Positions 32,778-39,616 of a DNA stretch of 64,000 nt are shown in pieces; the first letter of the stretch is position 1; every line of letters starts with the position of its first letter. Position numbers and translations under genes: made by a program. Below the pieces are notes generated by a model. That model did not search any database, was not told where the DNA came from, and saw only the letters and a program-made list of their open reading frames with translations. Origin of the DNA: Kiritimatiellia bacterium (lineage in GTDB: Bacteria > Verrucomicrobiota > Kiritimatiellia > RFP12 > UBA1067); NCBI GenBank assembly GCA_016296065.1, contig JAEDKA010000003.1, forward strand, positions 53,919 to 117,918, written 5' to 3'.

Positions 32778-33550
32778 GTTTGGTCGCCCTTCTTGTCGTT
32801 CTCCATTTCTTCAACGGGTAGTTGCCCCCAGTCGGCAGCATCGCCAAGTTCCCGAAATCCTCCCTCTGCGAAACGATCCACAAGTCGCAGAACATCATCC
32901 CTGCGCAGGAGATTCTTTGTGCTGAAATGCCATGCAAACGGAACGAGGGCGTATTCAGTCGTGAACACACCGCCGCCTTCAGACTTGTCGCACCAAGACT
33001 GGAAGAAGGGATTGCTGCCTTTCGCCCTCTCAACAATAAAGAAATCATCCGTCCTCATCGTCGCGACGAATCGCCGAAGAGCAGAGAAACTTCTGGATGT
33101 GCTTCTGCCCCCTCTGTCCCGTGACATGACAATGTTGACGCCGCCGAAGTTGCGTCCCGTCCCAAACACAAAAGTGTAGCGCCGCACCCTGCCCCTTGAT
33201 GACAGCGCAAGCATCAGCATGAGCGGTTCCGAATCCAACGGCTTGTCTTCTGCGGAGCGAAATCTCGCCTCGAAACGGACGAAGGTCTCGCCGTTTTCGT
33301 ATTTGCGGACTTCACGCACAATTGCGGACTCCATCCAGTCTCGGACGACAGAACGCACTTCCACATCGGGAGAGCCGTGTATCTGACCGATCTTCTCCAC
33401 CAGCCGACTCTTCGCTTTCGCGTCAAGCGCGACCGCCGTGAAGCCGCCCGTAAGCGAACCGAAGAACGCCTTGTGGGAGACGAACCCCGGCAGAACCTTC
33501 GAGAGCTCGCCCCGGCTCCTCTTCGGCACAATCAGATTTTCCGGTTTCAT
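32774..33550 (-). CDS. Paralogue of the Sel1-repeat protein without the repeats
   Basis: 258 residues; ATG 33550 is 3 nt after the HIRAN stop and its own stop overlaps the next gene. It shares the LPGF...AFF...GF opening and the VREVRKYENGETFVRFEARF motif with the following gene but ends before the Sel1 part. No enzyme motif. The tandem pair suggests a heteromeric complex. Confidence 0.72.
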   Translation of the reverse strand: MKPENLIVPKRSRGELSKVLPGFVSHKAFFGSLTGGFTAVALDAKAKSRLVEKIGQIHGSPDVEVRSVVRDWMESAIVREVRKYENGETFVRFEARFRSAEDKPLDSEPLMLMLALSSRGRVRRYTFVFGTGRNFGGVNIVMSRDRGGRSTSRSFSALRRFVATMRTDDFFIVERAKGSNPFFQSWCDKSEGGGVFTTEYALVPFAWHFSTKNLLRRDDVLRLVDRFAEGGFRELGDAADWGQLPVEEMENDKKGDQT

Positions 33551-33553
33551 GGC

Positions 33554-33946
33554 TTACAGATCCTTCATGTCAATTGCGATGCGGATATTGAGCCAGTGGT
33601 CTTCCAGTTCCTTGTGTACGACCTTGGCGGTCAGAAGCTTCCCCGCGTCCATGAGGCGGGCGAGTATCGGATTGTGTTTGCGAGGCACATAACCAAGCTT
33701 CTCGCCACCGACGGTCTCGACGAGGATCGCCAGTTCGTCATGCTCGTTCTTCGGCTCGCGCTTGAGAACAAGTGCCGTGCCAACATCGACATCCTTTGCC
33801 TTGATGAGGATGTCATCGATGTGCATAGTCCCGGCAACATGGCATTCCTGCAGAAAGATGTCCTGCTGGAACGGCACGGGCAGGTCTTTGAGCCTGTTCG
33901 CAAGATCAGGCCAGTTGACCTTTACTATTGTTACTTCATTTCCCAT
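33554..33946 (-). CDS. HIRAN-domain protein
   Basis: 130 residues. The body is a HIRAN domain: HVAGTMHIDDILIKAKDVDV, TALVLKREPKNEHDELAI, GEKLGYVPRKHNPILARLM. HIRAN domains bind DNA ends or single-stranded 3' ends in larger enzymes such as HLTF; stand-alone versions occur in prokaryotic accessory operons. Its start overlaps the preceding gene by 11 bp. In this operon it may supply nucleic-acid recognition. Confidence 0.85.
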   Translation of the reverse strand: MGNEVTIVKVNWPDLANRLKDLPVPFQQDIFLQECHVAGTMHIDDILIKAKDVDVGTALVLKREPKNEHDELAILVETVGGEKLGYVPRKHNPILARLMDAGKLLTAKVVHKELEDHWLNIRIAIDMKDL

Positions 33947-34742
33947 TGTTCCAGAGCTCCTCGTATTCCTTGACGCACCCTTCGAGCGCGGCTATCTGCG
34001 CGTTGAGCTGTCCCTGTCGCTCAAAGACAAGATCCTCGTCCTCAAGCAGCACCTCATATGTGAAAGGCACGGTCGATTTAACCCTCTCCGTCTCCTGGGC
34101 GATTTCCTGGCTTTTGGCCTCAAGCCGCTCGCACGACTCCTTTAGCGCAGCTATGCCGTCTGGGGACGCCGCGAAGTCCACGTCACCGGAAACGACACCA
34201 TCGACGAGCGACGCCAAAAACTTGACGTTGTCCCAATCCTGCTCCTCGTATGCCTTCTGAATCTGGTTCCAAAGGTCTATCGCGGCCTGCGGCAGGCCGG
34301 GGTTGATGTCCGGGTGGAGCTTCTTCACGGCATCAAGGTATGCGCAGCGGAGAACGGACGCTTCCTTTTCGGAGAGCTTTCCCGCGTGGAACTTGAGAGA
34401 CGCCTCCTTGATCTCCTCGATGTGCTTCTTGATCTCGGCAAGGTACTCGGCGAACTCTTTGTCTAGTTCCGCCTCGATTCCCATGAAGTCAGGCTTCTCT
34501 CCACGGTTCAGATACTGCTGACGGAGGGCAAACCGCCGCTTCCACCGGTTCACCTCCGTCTTCAGTTCGTACACCCTGTGTTCGAGCTGTCCGACGAGCA
34601 TCATGTATTGGGCCTTCATGTTTGGTCCGACCACCTCGACAAGATGCGTGAACATCTCAATCTGGTTGGCGACGCGTTCCCGCAATGCCGCGTATCGCAG
34701 CTTGAGCGCCTTATATTCGTCGCTGAATCCGACTTCGTTCAT
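33936..34742 (-). CDS. Coiled-coil protein with J-like domain
   Basis: 268 residues from ATG 34742; frames further upstream overlap the 81-residue gene. Long helical stretches (VYELKTEVNRWKRRFALRQ and EYLAEIKKHIEEIKEASLKF) flank a DnaJ-like segment YLDAVKKLHPDINPGLPQAA with an intact HPD tripeptide at 143-145, then a helix (LWNQIQKAYEEQDWDNVKFL). J-domains stimulate Hsp70; whether this one does is unknown. The C-terminal ~90 residues are again coiled coil. Together with MoxR it gives the operon a chaperone flavour. Confidence 0.78.
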   Translation of the reverse strand: MNEVGFSDEYKALKLRYAALRERVANQIEMFTHLVEVVGPNMKAQYMMLVGQLEHRVYELKTEVNRWKRRFALRQQYLNRGEKPDFMGIEAELDKEFAEYLAEIKKHIEEIKEASLKFHAGKLSEKEASVLRCAYLDAVKKLHPDINPGLPQAAIDLWNQIQKAYEEQDWDNVKFLASLVDGVVSGDVDFAASPDGIAALKESCERLEAKSQEIAQETERVKSTVPFTYEVLLEDEDLVFERQGQLNAQIAALEGCVKEYEELWNNGK

Positions 34743-34758
34743 TTGCCGACCTCTTTCC

Positions 34759-35004
34759 TTACTGGTTGCTGATTGAGTGGACGTAGACGTCCTTGGGGTG
34801 TTCGCCGCCGATGAAGCGGTGCGTCTGGTTGCAGAGCCAAGCGAGCGGCAGTCCGAGGATGCCACTGAAGCGCTGAGCCTCGCCTGCATTGCCGTTGCCG
34901 ACGTGGTACGTAGCACCCCACGGGTCATGCTCTACGCGGTGGAGGTGCATGATGTGATCGCCCGGTTGCTCGACATCGCTAGTCGTGTTTGGTTTCAGAT
35001 TCAT
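34759..35004 (-). CDS. Small hypothetical protein, 81 residues, first gene of the MoxR operon
   Basis: ATG 35004 with AAAGGA about 9 nt upstream. Histidine-rich first half (DHIMHLHRVEHDPWGATYHV), then a compact region ending GGEHPKDVYVHSISN. No signal peptide, no family recognised. It lies directly behind leader copy c, 16 bp before the J-like gene. Confidence 0.65.
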   Translation of the reverse strand: MNLKPNTTSDVEQPGDHIMHLHRVEHDPWGATYHVGNGNAGEAQRFSGILGLPLAWLCNQTHRFIGGEHPKDVYVHSISNQ

Positions 35005-35039
35005 TCGTTTACGTCCTTTGCCAAGATTCTCAGGAAGGG

Positions 35040-35210
35040 ACAAACCCCTCGCAAACGAACGGTCGCGCATCCTGTGTTCAAGACGCGCGACCTTACCGGA
35101 ACATGTTTCCCTTGCGGGCACATCGCCTCTTCGGCTACCACCGTGGTGTTCCACTCGGTTGGTGCGACTGACCCTACGGCCAATCGTCTCCTGATGTCTT
35201 GACGAGGGAT
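35040..35210 (-). ncRNA. Structured 5' leader, copy c
   Basis: Diverged copy that preserves the fold: first hairpin CGATTGGCC-GTAG-GGTCAGTCG (different bases, same place), conserved ACCAACCGAGTGGAACACC, CCC-GCAA-GGG mini-hairpin, GTTCC pairing with GGAAC, and last hairpin GGTCGCGCGTC/GATGCGCGACC in which a C-G pair of copies a/b is G-C. It precedes the MoxR operon. Confidence 0.68.
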
Positions 35211-35239
35211 ATTATACCATATTGCTGATTCAGCCACAA
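35211..35239 (-). promoter_or_regulatory. Promoter c (recurring promoter block)
   Basis: -35 TTGTGG at 35234-35239, -10 TATAAT at 35211-35216, spacer 17 bp. Drives leader c and the operon down to 28138. Confidence 0.85.
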
Positions 35240-35270
35240 GGGGGTATTTTAACTTTTTTTCATGGCGAAA

Positions 35271-36104
35271 TCAGCTCCCCAGAGCATCGAGAAATCCCTC
35301 GATGAGTTCATCAACCTTGCGCCAAGTCTTGACCGTCTTCACCCAGCGGTCAGGAATCGCATCGAAGCCATAGTACGCCCCGGCGACCTGCCCGAACACC
35401 GCCCCGATGGAATCCGAGTCGCCGCCAAGGTTGACAGCGGCGATCAGCCCCTCCTCGAAGCTCTCCGTGGTGTTGAACGCCCAGAGCGCGGCATCAAGCG
35501 TCGAGACCGCCCAGCCGGAGTTGTTTACCGCTTCCCGTGTCTTGTACGCGGAAACCTCCGCCGTGCGGTTCCCGGCCATGTGTTCGCCGAGAACTTTGGC
35601 GAGCCTGTCAACCACCTCACGCACCTTGCGGGAGCTATGCGTGAGGTCGCTGATCTCGTGCATGGCCTTCGCGGGATCGCTCTCCTTCTGCGCGAGGAGA
35701 TACGACGGAGCAAAGCGCATGATAGAGCCGTTCCCCTGCGAGTCCTCGCGCCCGTTGACGTACTGATGCCTAAACGCGATTCCCTGACACGCAGTGTACG
35801 TCGCGTTGCCGACATCAAACGACCTTCCGTCGACAGACGAGAGGTAGCCATCCATAAACCACTTTACGAACGTCTTGCCGATGTCCTTCAGGTCGTAGCC
35901 GCCCTTCCGGACGTAGGAGTCCATGATGCACATGGCCATTGATCCGTCGTCCGTCCAGTAGCCTGCTGGAAGGTTGAACACCGGACACTTCACCATCTCC
36001 GTGATCCACGGATGGCTGTCCTTGCCACTGAACTGTATGGGGCTTCCAAAGGCATCGCCAACGATGAGTCCCCACAGCATTCCCTTTGCCTTGTTTCTGT
36101 CCAT
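35271..36104 (-). CDS. ADP-ribosylglycohydrolase (ARH/DraG family)
   Basis: 277 residues; ATG 36104 with AAAGGAG 8 nt upstream. Family motifs: GLIVGDAFGSPIQ near the N-terminus, AGYWTDDGSMAM (metal-binding T-D-D), NGSIMRFAP and near the C-terminus NLGGDSDSIGAVFGQVAGA, the second Mg-binding D-x-D. The fold hydrolyses ADP-ribose from proteins or small molecules with two Mg ions. It follows the NUDIX/NrtR-like gene by 78 bp, probably in one transcript, so the pair is likely to act on ADP-ribose or NAD metabolites. Confidence 0.92.
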   Translation of the reverse strand: MDRNKAKGMLWGLIVGDAFGSPIQFSGKDSHPWITEMVKCPVFNLPAGYWTDDGSMAMCIMDSYVRKGGYDLKDIGKTFVKWFMDGYLSSVDGRSFDVGNATYTACQGIAFRHQYVNGREDSQGNGSIMRFAPSYLLAQKESDPAKAMHEISDLTHSSRKVREVVDRLAKVLGEHMAGNRTAEVSAYKTREAVNNSGWAVSTLDAALWAFNTTESFEEGLIAAVNLGGDSDSIGAVFGQVAGAYYGFDAIPDRWVKTVKTWRKVDELIEGFLDALGS

Positions 36105-36182
36105 TTGCTTTCTCCTTTCTTATTATCGTTTTGGCTATATGAATTTAGTTTGCAAACTTACGCTGCCTCCACGGGCGATCTT

Positions 36183-37058
36183 TCACGAGTTATTTCTCCT
36201 TCTGTACAACTTCGCCGGGGCGTGGGCGCGTCCGCCGAGGTCTTCCCACTCGCCTTCGCACACTTCCAGAAGCGGGTCCTTCGTCGTCGTGAGCTGGCGA
36301 CGGAAGCTCGGGATGTTGGCCGCGCTTACGGAGTAGCGCGTGAGGTACTGATAGACGTCGATGTAGTTGGAAAGCGTGAACTTCTCCGGCAGGAAGAAGA
36401 ACACGAGCTTCTTCGTATCGAATGAGAGCATCCGCAGAAACGCCTGCGCAATGATCTCAGCATGGTCAAACGCCAACGGATTGTCCTCCACCGACAAAAC
36501 CGTGCCGCCGCCGAGATCTTCCTCGCGGTAGGAGCCGGTCAGGCAGAACGCCAGCTTTCCATCCTCATGAAACGGGAGATAGAACCGTCCATGCCCAATG
36601 GTGGGCGACTTGAGGAGAAGCCACCGAGCTACCGCCGCATCGTCGCCGCCCTTAACATGGCAACCCTGCCCGCGCTTGTGGACGGAGACGAATGCGTTTG
36701 AAATAATCCACGCCCTCATATCCCTATCAGGCTTTGAGAACACACCGACAGGAATGAGGCGGTCGGCCTCAAGGGCTGTCTCCTCGCGGAGTTCGCGCCT
36801 CGCACCCTCGTCCACGGTTTCAGTCGGTCGAATGAATCCGCCAGGCAATGCCCAGCTTCCCTCGAACGGCCATTGTCCGCGCTTGATGAACAGTACCTCA
36901 AGTGCGAACTCCGGGTTCTCCCGCCATTGGCCCTCGCCAAGTTCGCTGTAGGCCGGACGCACGGCGACGATGTCCGCCGTGACGCTCGGCTTTGGGTACT
37001 TGCCGAGCGCCTTGCGGTACGCCTCAATCTTCTCTTTGTCGTCTTGTGTCTGCGTCAT
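36183..37058 (-). CDS. NUDIX hydrolase with NrtR-like winged helix
   Basis: 291 residues. The NUDIX box is complete: GFIRPTETVDEGARRELREE. The C-terminal ~90 residues (EKFTLSNYIDVYQYLTRY, ANIPSFRRQL) look like the winged helix found in NrtR-type regulators, which bind ADP-ribose through the NUDIX part and repress NAD genes. Whether it is an enzyme, a repressor or both is open; the intact NUDIX box favours retained catalysis. Inverted repeats at 37156-37178 and 37197-37214 upstream of its promoter are possible operators. Confidence 0.87.
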   Translation of the reverse strand: MTQTQDDKEKIEAYRKALGKYPKPSVTADIVAVRPAYSELGEGQWRENPEFALEVLFIKRGQWPFEGSWALPGGFIRPTETVDEGARRELREETALEADRLIPVGVFSKPDRDMRAWIISNAFVSVHKRGQGCHVKGGDDAAVARWLLLKSPTIGHGRFYLPFHEDGKLAFCLTGSYREEDLGGGTVLSVEDNPLAFDHAEIIAQAFLRMLSFDTKKLVFFFLPEKFTLSNYIDVYQYLTRYSVSAANIPSFRRQLTTTKDPLLEVCEGEWEDLGGRAHAPAKLYRRRNNS

Positions 37059-37091
37059 CTTTGATTTGCCTTATTGGGGTTGACAGCGCAT

Positions 37092-37120
37092 ATTATATCA
37101 TATTGCTCTTTAAGCCACAA
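37092..37120 (-). promoter_or_regulatory. Promoter d (recurring promoter block without leader)
   Basis: -35 TTGTGG at 37115-37120, -10 TATAAT at 37092-37097, spacer 17 bp. The start codon of the NUDIX gene follows 33 nt later; the structured leader of copies a-c is absent. Confidence 0.83.
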
Positions 37121-37337
37121 GGGGCGATTTTGATTCTTTTCCGGGGCCTTAAAATATATCAACATACCCCGTTGATATCCAGAAACATATACGGCATCAT
37201 GTCACGCGACATGACAACAAAGGGACAATTCCCGGAAAGGTAGGACACCGGGGCGGCGAGGGATTCACAGTCACCCACGGCAAGGCCTGCGAAGTCCCCG
37301 GACGTTTCTGGGCAAGGGAAATGGCGCAATGAACAAT
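37121..37337. promoter_or_regulatory. Gap with two inverted repeats
   Basis: ATATCAAC-N7-GTTGATAT at 37156-37178 is a perfect 8-bp inverted repeat, and TCATGTC-ACGC-GACATGA at 37197-37214 a perfect 7-bp one. Both lie upstream of promoter d. No gene seen here. Confidence 0.55.
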
Positions 37338-37622
37338 CTACTTCGCCAACTCCCGCTCGATCCATGCCATGAGGAAATCGACGATGCCACGTTGCCGCGC
37401 GGCTGGAATCGGAGCCCAGCGCGGCACTTTCCACCATTTGGCGAGGCAGTCGCGGCAGCAGCAGGCGCAGGCGTGCTGAGCGACGAAAACTGGATGTCCA
37501 CGCATTGGCGTCTGTTTCCCGTCGTTTGGCGGGTTCGCGGGCGCGAGGCGCGTTCGGATGAACTCCTCGCAATGCGAGCGGATCGTCTCCGCCCGATATA
37601 CGACTAGTAGCGGGTTGTGCAA
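37338..37622 (-). pseudogene. DUF4186 protein, probably 5'-truncated
   Basis: 94 codons from TTG 37622. The sequence is that of DUF4186: ETIRSHCEEFIRTRLAPANP, NDGKQTPMRGHPVFVAQHAC, CCCRDCLAKWWKVP. Family members are about 120 residues and begin with ~25 residues that are missing here. There is no ribosome-binding site and only a TTG start, so the gene is probably broken at its 5' end. DUF4186 function is unknown; conserved Cys/His suggest metal binding. Confidence 0.65.
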
Positions 37623-37692
37623 TCTGCTTCTCGACTCCCGCTATTTTCGTCATTTCCGCAGATGCTTGTGGCTAGCCCTTTCTGGAAGTCGT

Positions 37693-38763
37693 TTACTTGA
37701 CTGCGCCAATGCCTTGCAGAATGCCGGCGATGCCTGTCGCGGCGACGTCTTTGACTATCATTCCATCGTCGTCGAACGAATAGAAGTTCATGACGGTGGT
37801 GGAGAACTTGCGGCCGTTGGGCTGGAGTCCGGAGAACGGCGCATCGCCGTTGAATGTGCCGGAACACTCCCACTGAACGGCGACGGTCTTTTCGTCGGCC
37901 ACCATGTCGACAAGTTTCCACTGCACGTCCGGGAAACTCTTGCGCATCAGCGCGACGACACTCAAGTATCCCTCAGCGCCGTGGAGCGGCGTCGGGGAGA
38001 CGGGCGTGTCGAACGCGGCCTTCTCCGAAATGAGCCTGCGCCCAAGTTCCAGATCGTTCGTGTTGATGCACTTCTCGAAGAGGCGCATCGCCGCGCGGTT
38101 GCGCGCGGCCTTTGCCGATGGCGAACCGCCCGACGTGCCACCGGCCTCAGCGGGATGGCCGACTGGGTGGTTGAGATGAAGGACTGTCGTGTCGGGCAGT
38201 TTGAGCGCCTTCTTGAGCGCATCGGCGTCCATCGAACGTCTGCAAACGGTGGCGAGGCCGTTTGCCGCGCAGTAGAGGTAGATGTTTCCGGAAACGATCC
38301 CCGCGTCGTAGTTGGACAGCGTGACGCGCGCACCAGTATAAATCGGATCGCTCACGTCCGCCGCGATGAGAAGCGAGACGGGAGCGTCCGCGGCGAACTT
38401 CTGGTGCCCGGCGACGGCCAGGCGCAGATCGTCGTCGCACACCTTGACGAGCGTGTTCGCCTTCGCGTCGTAGCGATACGCGCCGGACTTCATGATCGCG
38501 TAGACCGATATTTCCTGCTTGTTCAGTCCCGTCGCGTTTGTGCGTCTGTCGGGGCGGTTGAATCCGTTGGCCGCCCACAGGACGCCCGAAAGCAGCTCAG
38601 GGGAGAGTTCTTTGTCCGCGAACGTCCGCTCAGAGCGACGGGCCTTCAGCGCCTGCACGACCGTCACTCCGGAATCCATGTCTGGCGCCGGAAGTTTTAT
38701 CGCCTCGGCGCAGACAGCATTTATTGCAGAAAACATCAGAGCGGAAATCGCAACGACCTTCAT
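37693..38763 (-). CDS. Secreted nitroreductase (SagB-like) fused to SnoaL-like domain
   Basis: 356 residues; ATG 38763 with AAGGAGG 7 nt upstream, followed by a signal peptide (KVVAISALMFSAINAVCAEA). Residues ~30-220 are a SagB/ThcOx-type nitroreductase (VVQALKARRSERTFADKELS, LLSGVLWAANGFNRP, AGIVSGNIYLYCAANGL). After a Gly/Ser/Ala linker, residues ~235-350 form a SnoaL/ester-cyclase-like domain (SFPDVQWKLVDMVADEKTVA, GLQPNGRKFSTTVMNFYSFD). Domain calls are from memory of family patterns. The fusion of a flavin oxidoreductase to a SnoaL-like pocket in an exported protein is unusual; the substrate is unknown. Confidence 0.82.
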   Translation of the reverse strand: MKVVAISALMFSAINAVCAEAIKLPAPDMDSGVTVVQALKARRSERTFADKELSPELLSGVLWAANGFNRPDRRTNATGLNKQEISVYAIMKSGAYRYDAKANTLVKVCDDDLRLAVAGHQKFAADAPVSLLIAADVSDPIYTGARVTLSNYDAGIVSGNIYLYCAANGLATVCRRSMDADALKKALKLPDTTVLHLNHPVGHPAEAGGTSGGSPSAKAARNRAAMRLFEKCINTNDLELGRRLISEKAAFDTPVSPTPLHGAEGYLSVVALMRKSFPDVQWKLVDMVADEKTVAVQWECSGTFNGDAPFSGLQPNGRKFSTTVMNFYSFDDDGMIVKDVAATGIAGILQGIGAVK

Positions 38764-38804
38764 TTGCTGCCTCCTTATGATTACATCAGTTCCTTTGTTC
38801 TTTT

Positions 38805-39401
38805 TCATGAGCTATCCTTGTCTGTGCTTATCACTTGCAGAATATATTTCTCCACCGCCGCCGCGAGGCCGGGCTCCTTCGACTCCCGCGGCCCGGCGAC
38901 GTTGAGGACGAGCGGTCTGCCGCCGTTCTTTCTGCAGACCTTTTCGAGCCACTTGAACACGGCGAGGCGGTCGCCGTCCGTTTTCGGCTCGGCTGGATTG
39001 TCAACAAAGACCGGCTTGCAGACGTTCATGCAGTACTGGCGCGTCCGCTGCGTTCCGCCTTCGAGCCGGTCGCAGAACGCGAGGATCAGCGTAGCGTCCG
39101 AGTGTTCGGCGTTCCAGCGGGTTCGGAACCGGTAGTCCTCCGTGTCCGCCTCATCCATCGCGATGAACTTCGTCGGGACGCATCCGTCCTCCGCCAGCCG
39201 ACCTTTCGGCACAAGGCCGCCGTAGGCGAACCCGGCCTTCAGAGCCGCTTCAATCGCGCCTCTGTCCGCCCCTGTCTGCCCGCCGGATATTATCTTGGCT
39301 ATCGGCTGGCGGAATGGGGCCGACCCATGCCGGGAAACCTGTCCTGATGGCGTCCTCGCTGCGGATTGCGCGAAATCTCCGTGTGCCATGCCCGTGACCA
39401 T
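38805..39401 (-). CDS. Putative molybdenum-cofactor carrier (SLOG/LOG-like)
   Basis: 198 residues. The signature IAKIISGGQTGADRGAIEAAL and GGLVPKGRLAEDG, then ATLILAFCDRLEGGTQRT identify the 'putative molybdenum carrier' (cpYpsA-related) branch of the SLOG superfamily, a Rossmann-like nucleotide-binding fold. The first ~30 residues are not conserved and a later start is possible; GGAG lies 8 nt before ATG 39401. Function beyond nucleotide binding is uncertain; SLOG proteins are also found in conflict systems. Confidence 0.82.
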   Translation of the reverse strand: MVTGMAHGDFAQSAARTPSGQVSRHGSAPFRQPIAKIISGGQTGADRGAIEAALKAGFAYGGLVPKGRLAEDGCVPTKFIAMDEADTEDYRFRTRWNAEHSDATLILAFCDRLEGGTQRTRQYCMNVCKPVFVDNPAEPKTDGDRLAVFKWLEKVCRKNGGRPLVLNVAGPRESKEPGLAAAVEKYILQVISTDKDSS

Positions 39402-39616
39402 CGCAATGCTCCCTGCTTCCTATTTGTCTATCCAGCATATATTCTACCATTTTTGCGGCTCCCCGAGAAGGAGTCGCGTTGCAGAATAGCTCTTCCCGAC
39501 CGTGTTGCCGCTTCGGGCAAACAACAAATCCCCGTCACGGAGAAAATATTGCGGTTCGACATGAACGCGTAGGCCTGAACGACAACGGCGCTGAACATCT
39601 TGACGCGGCGCGTCGG
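39402..39616 (-). pseudogene. HsdS (type I restriction specificity subunit) relic
   Basis: From about 39575 to the stop at 39444 the minus strand reads HVEPQYFLRDGDLLFARSGN then TVGKSYSATRLLLGEP. The pattern GDLLFARSGxTVGKS is typical of target-recognition domains of HsdS. The fragment is ~45 codons with no start and no surrounding type I genes, so it is a leftover. The rest of the gap shows nothing else. Confidence 0.65.
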
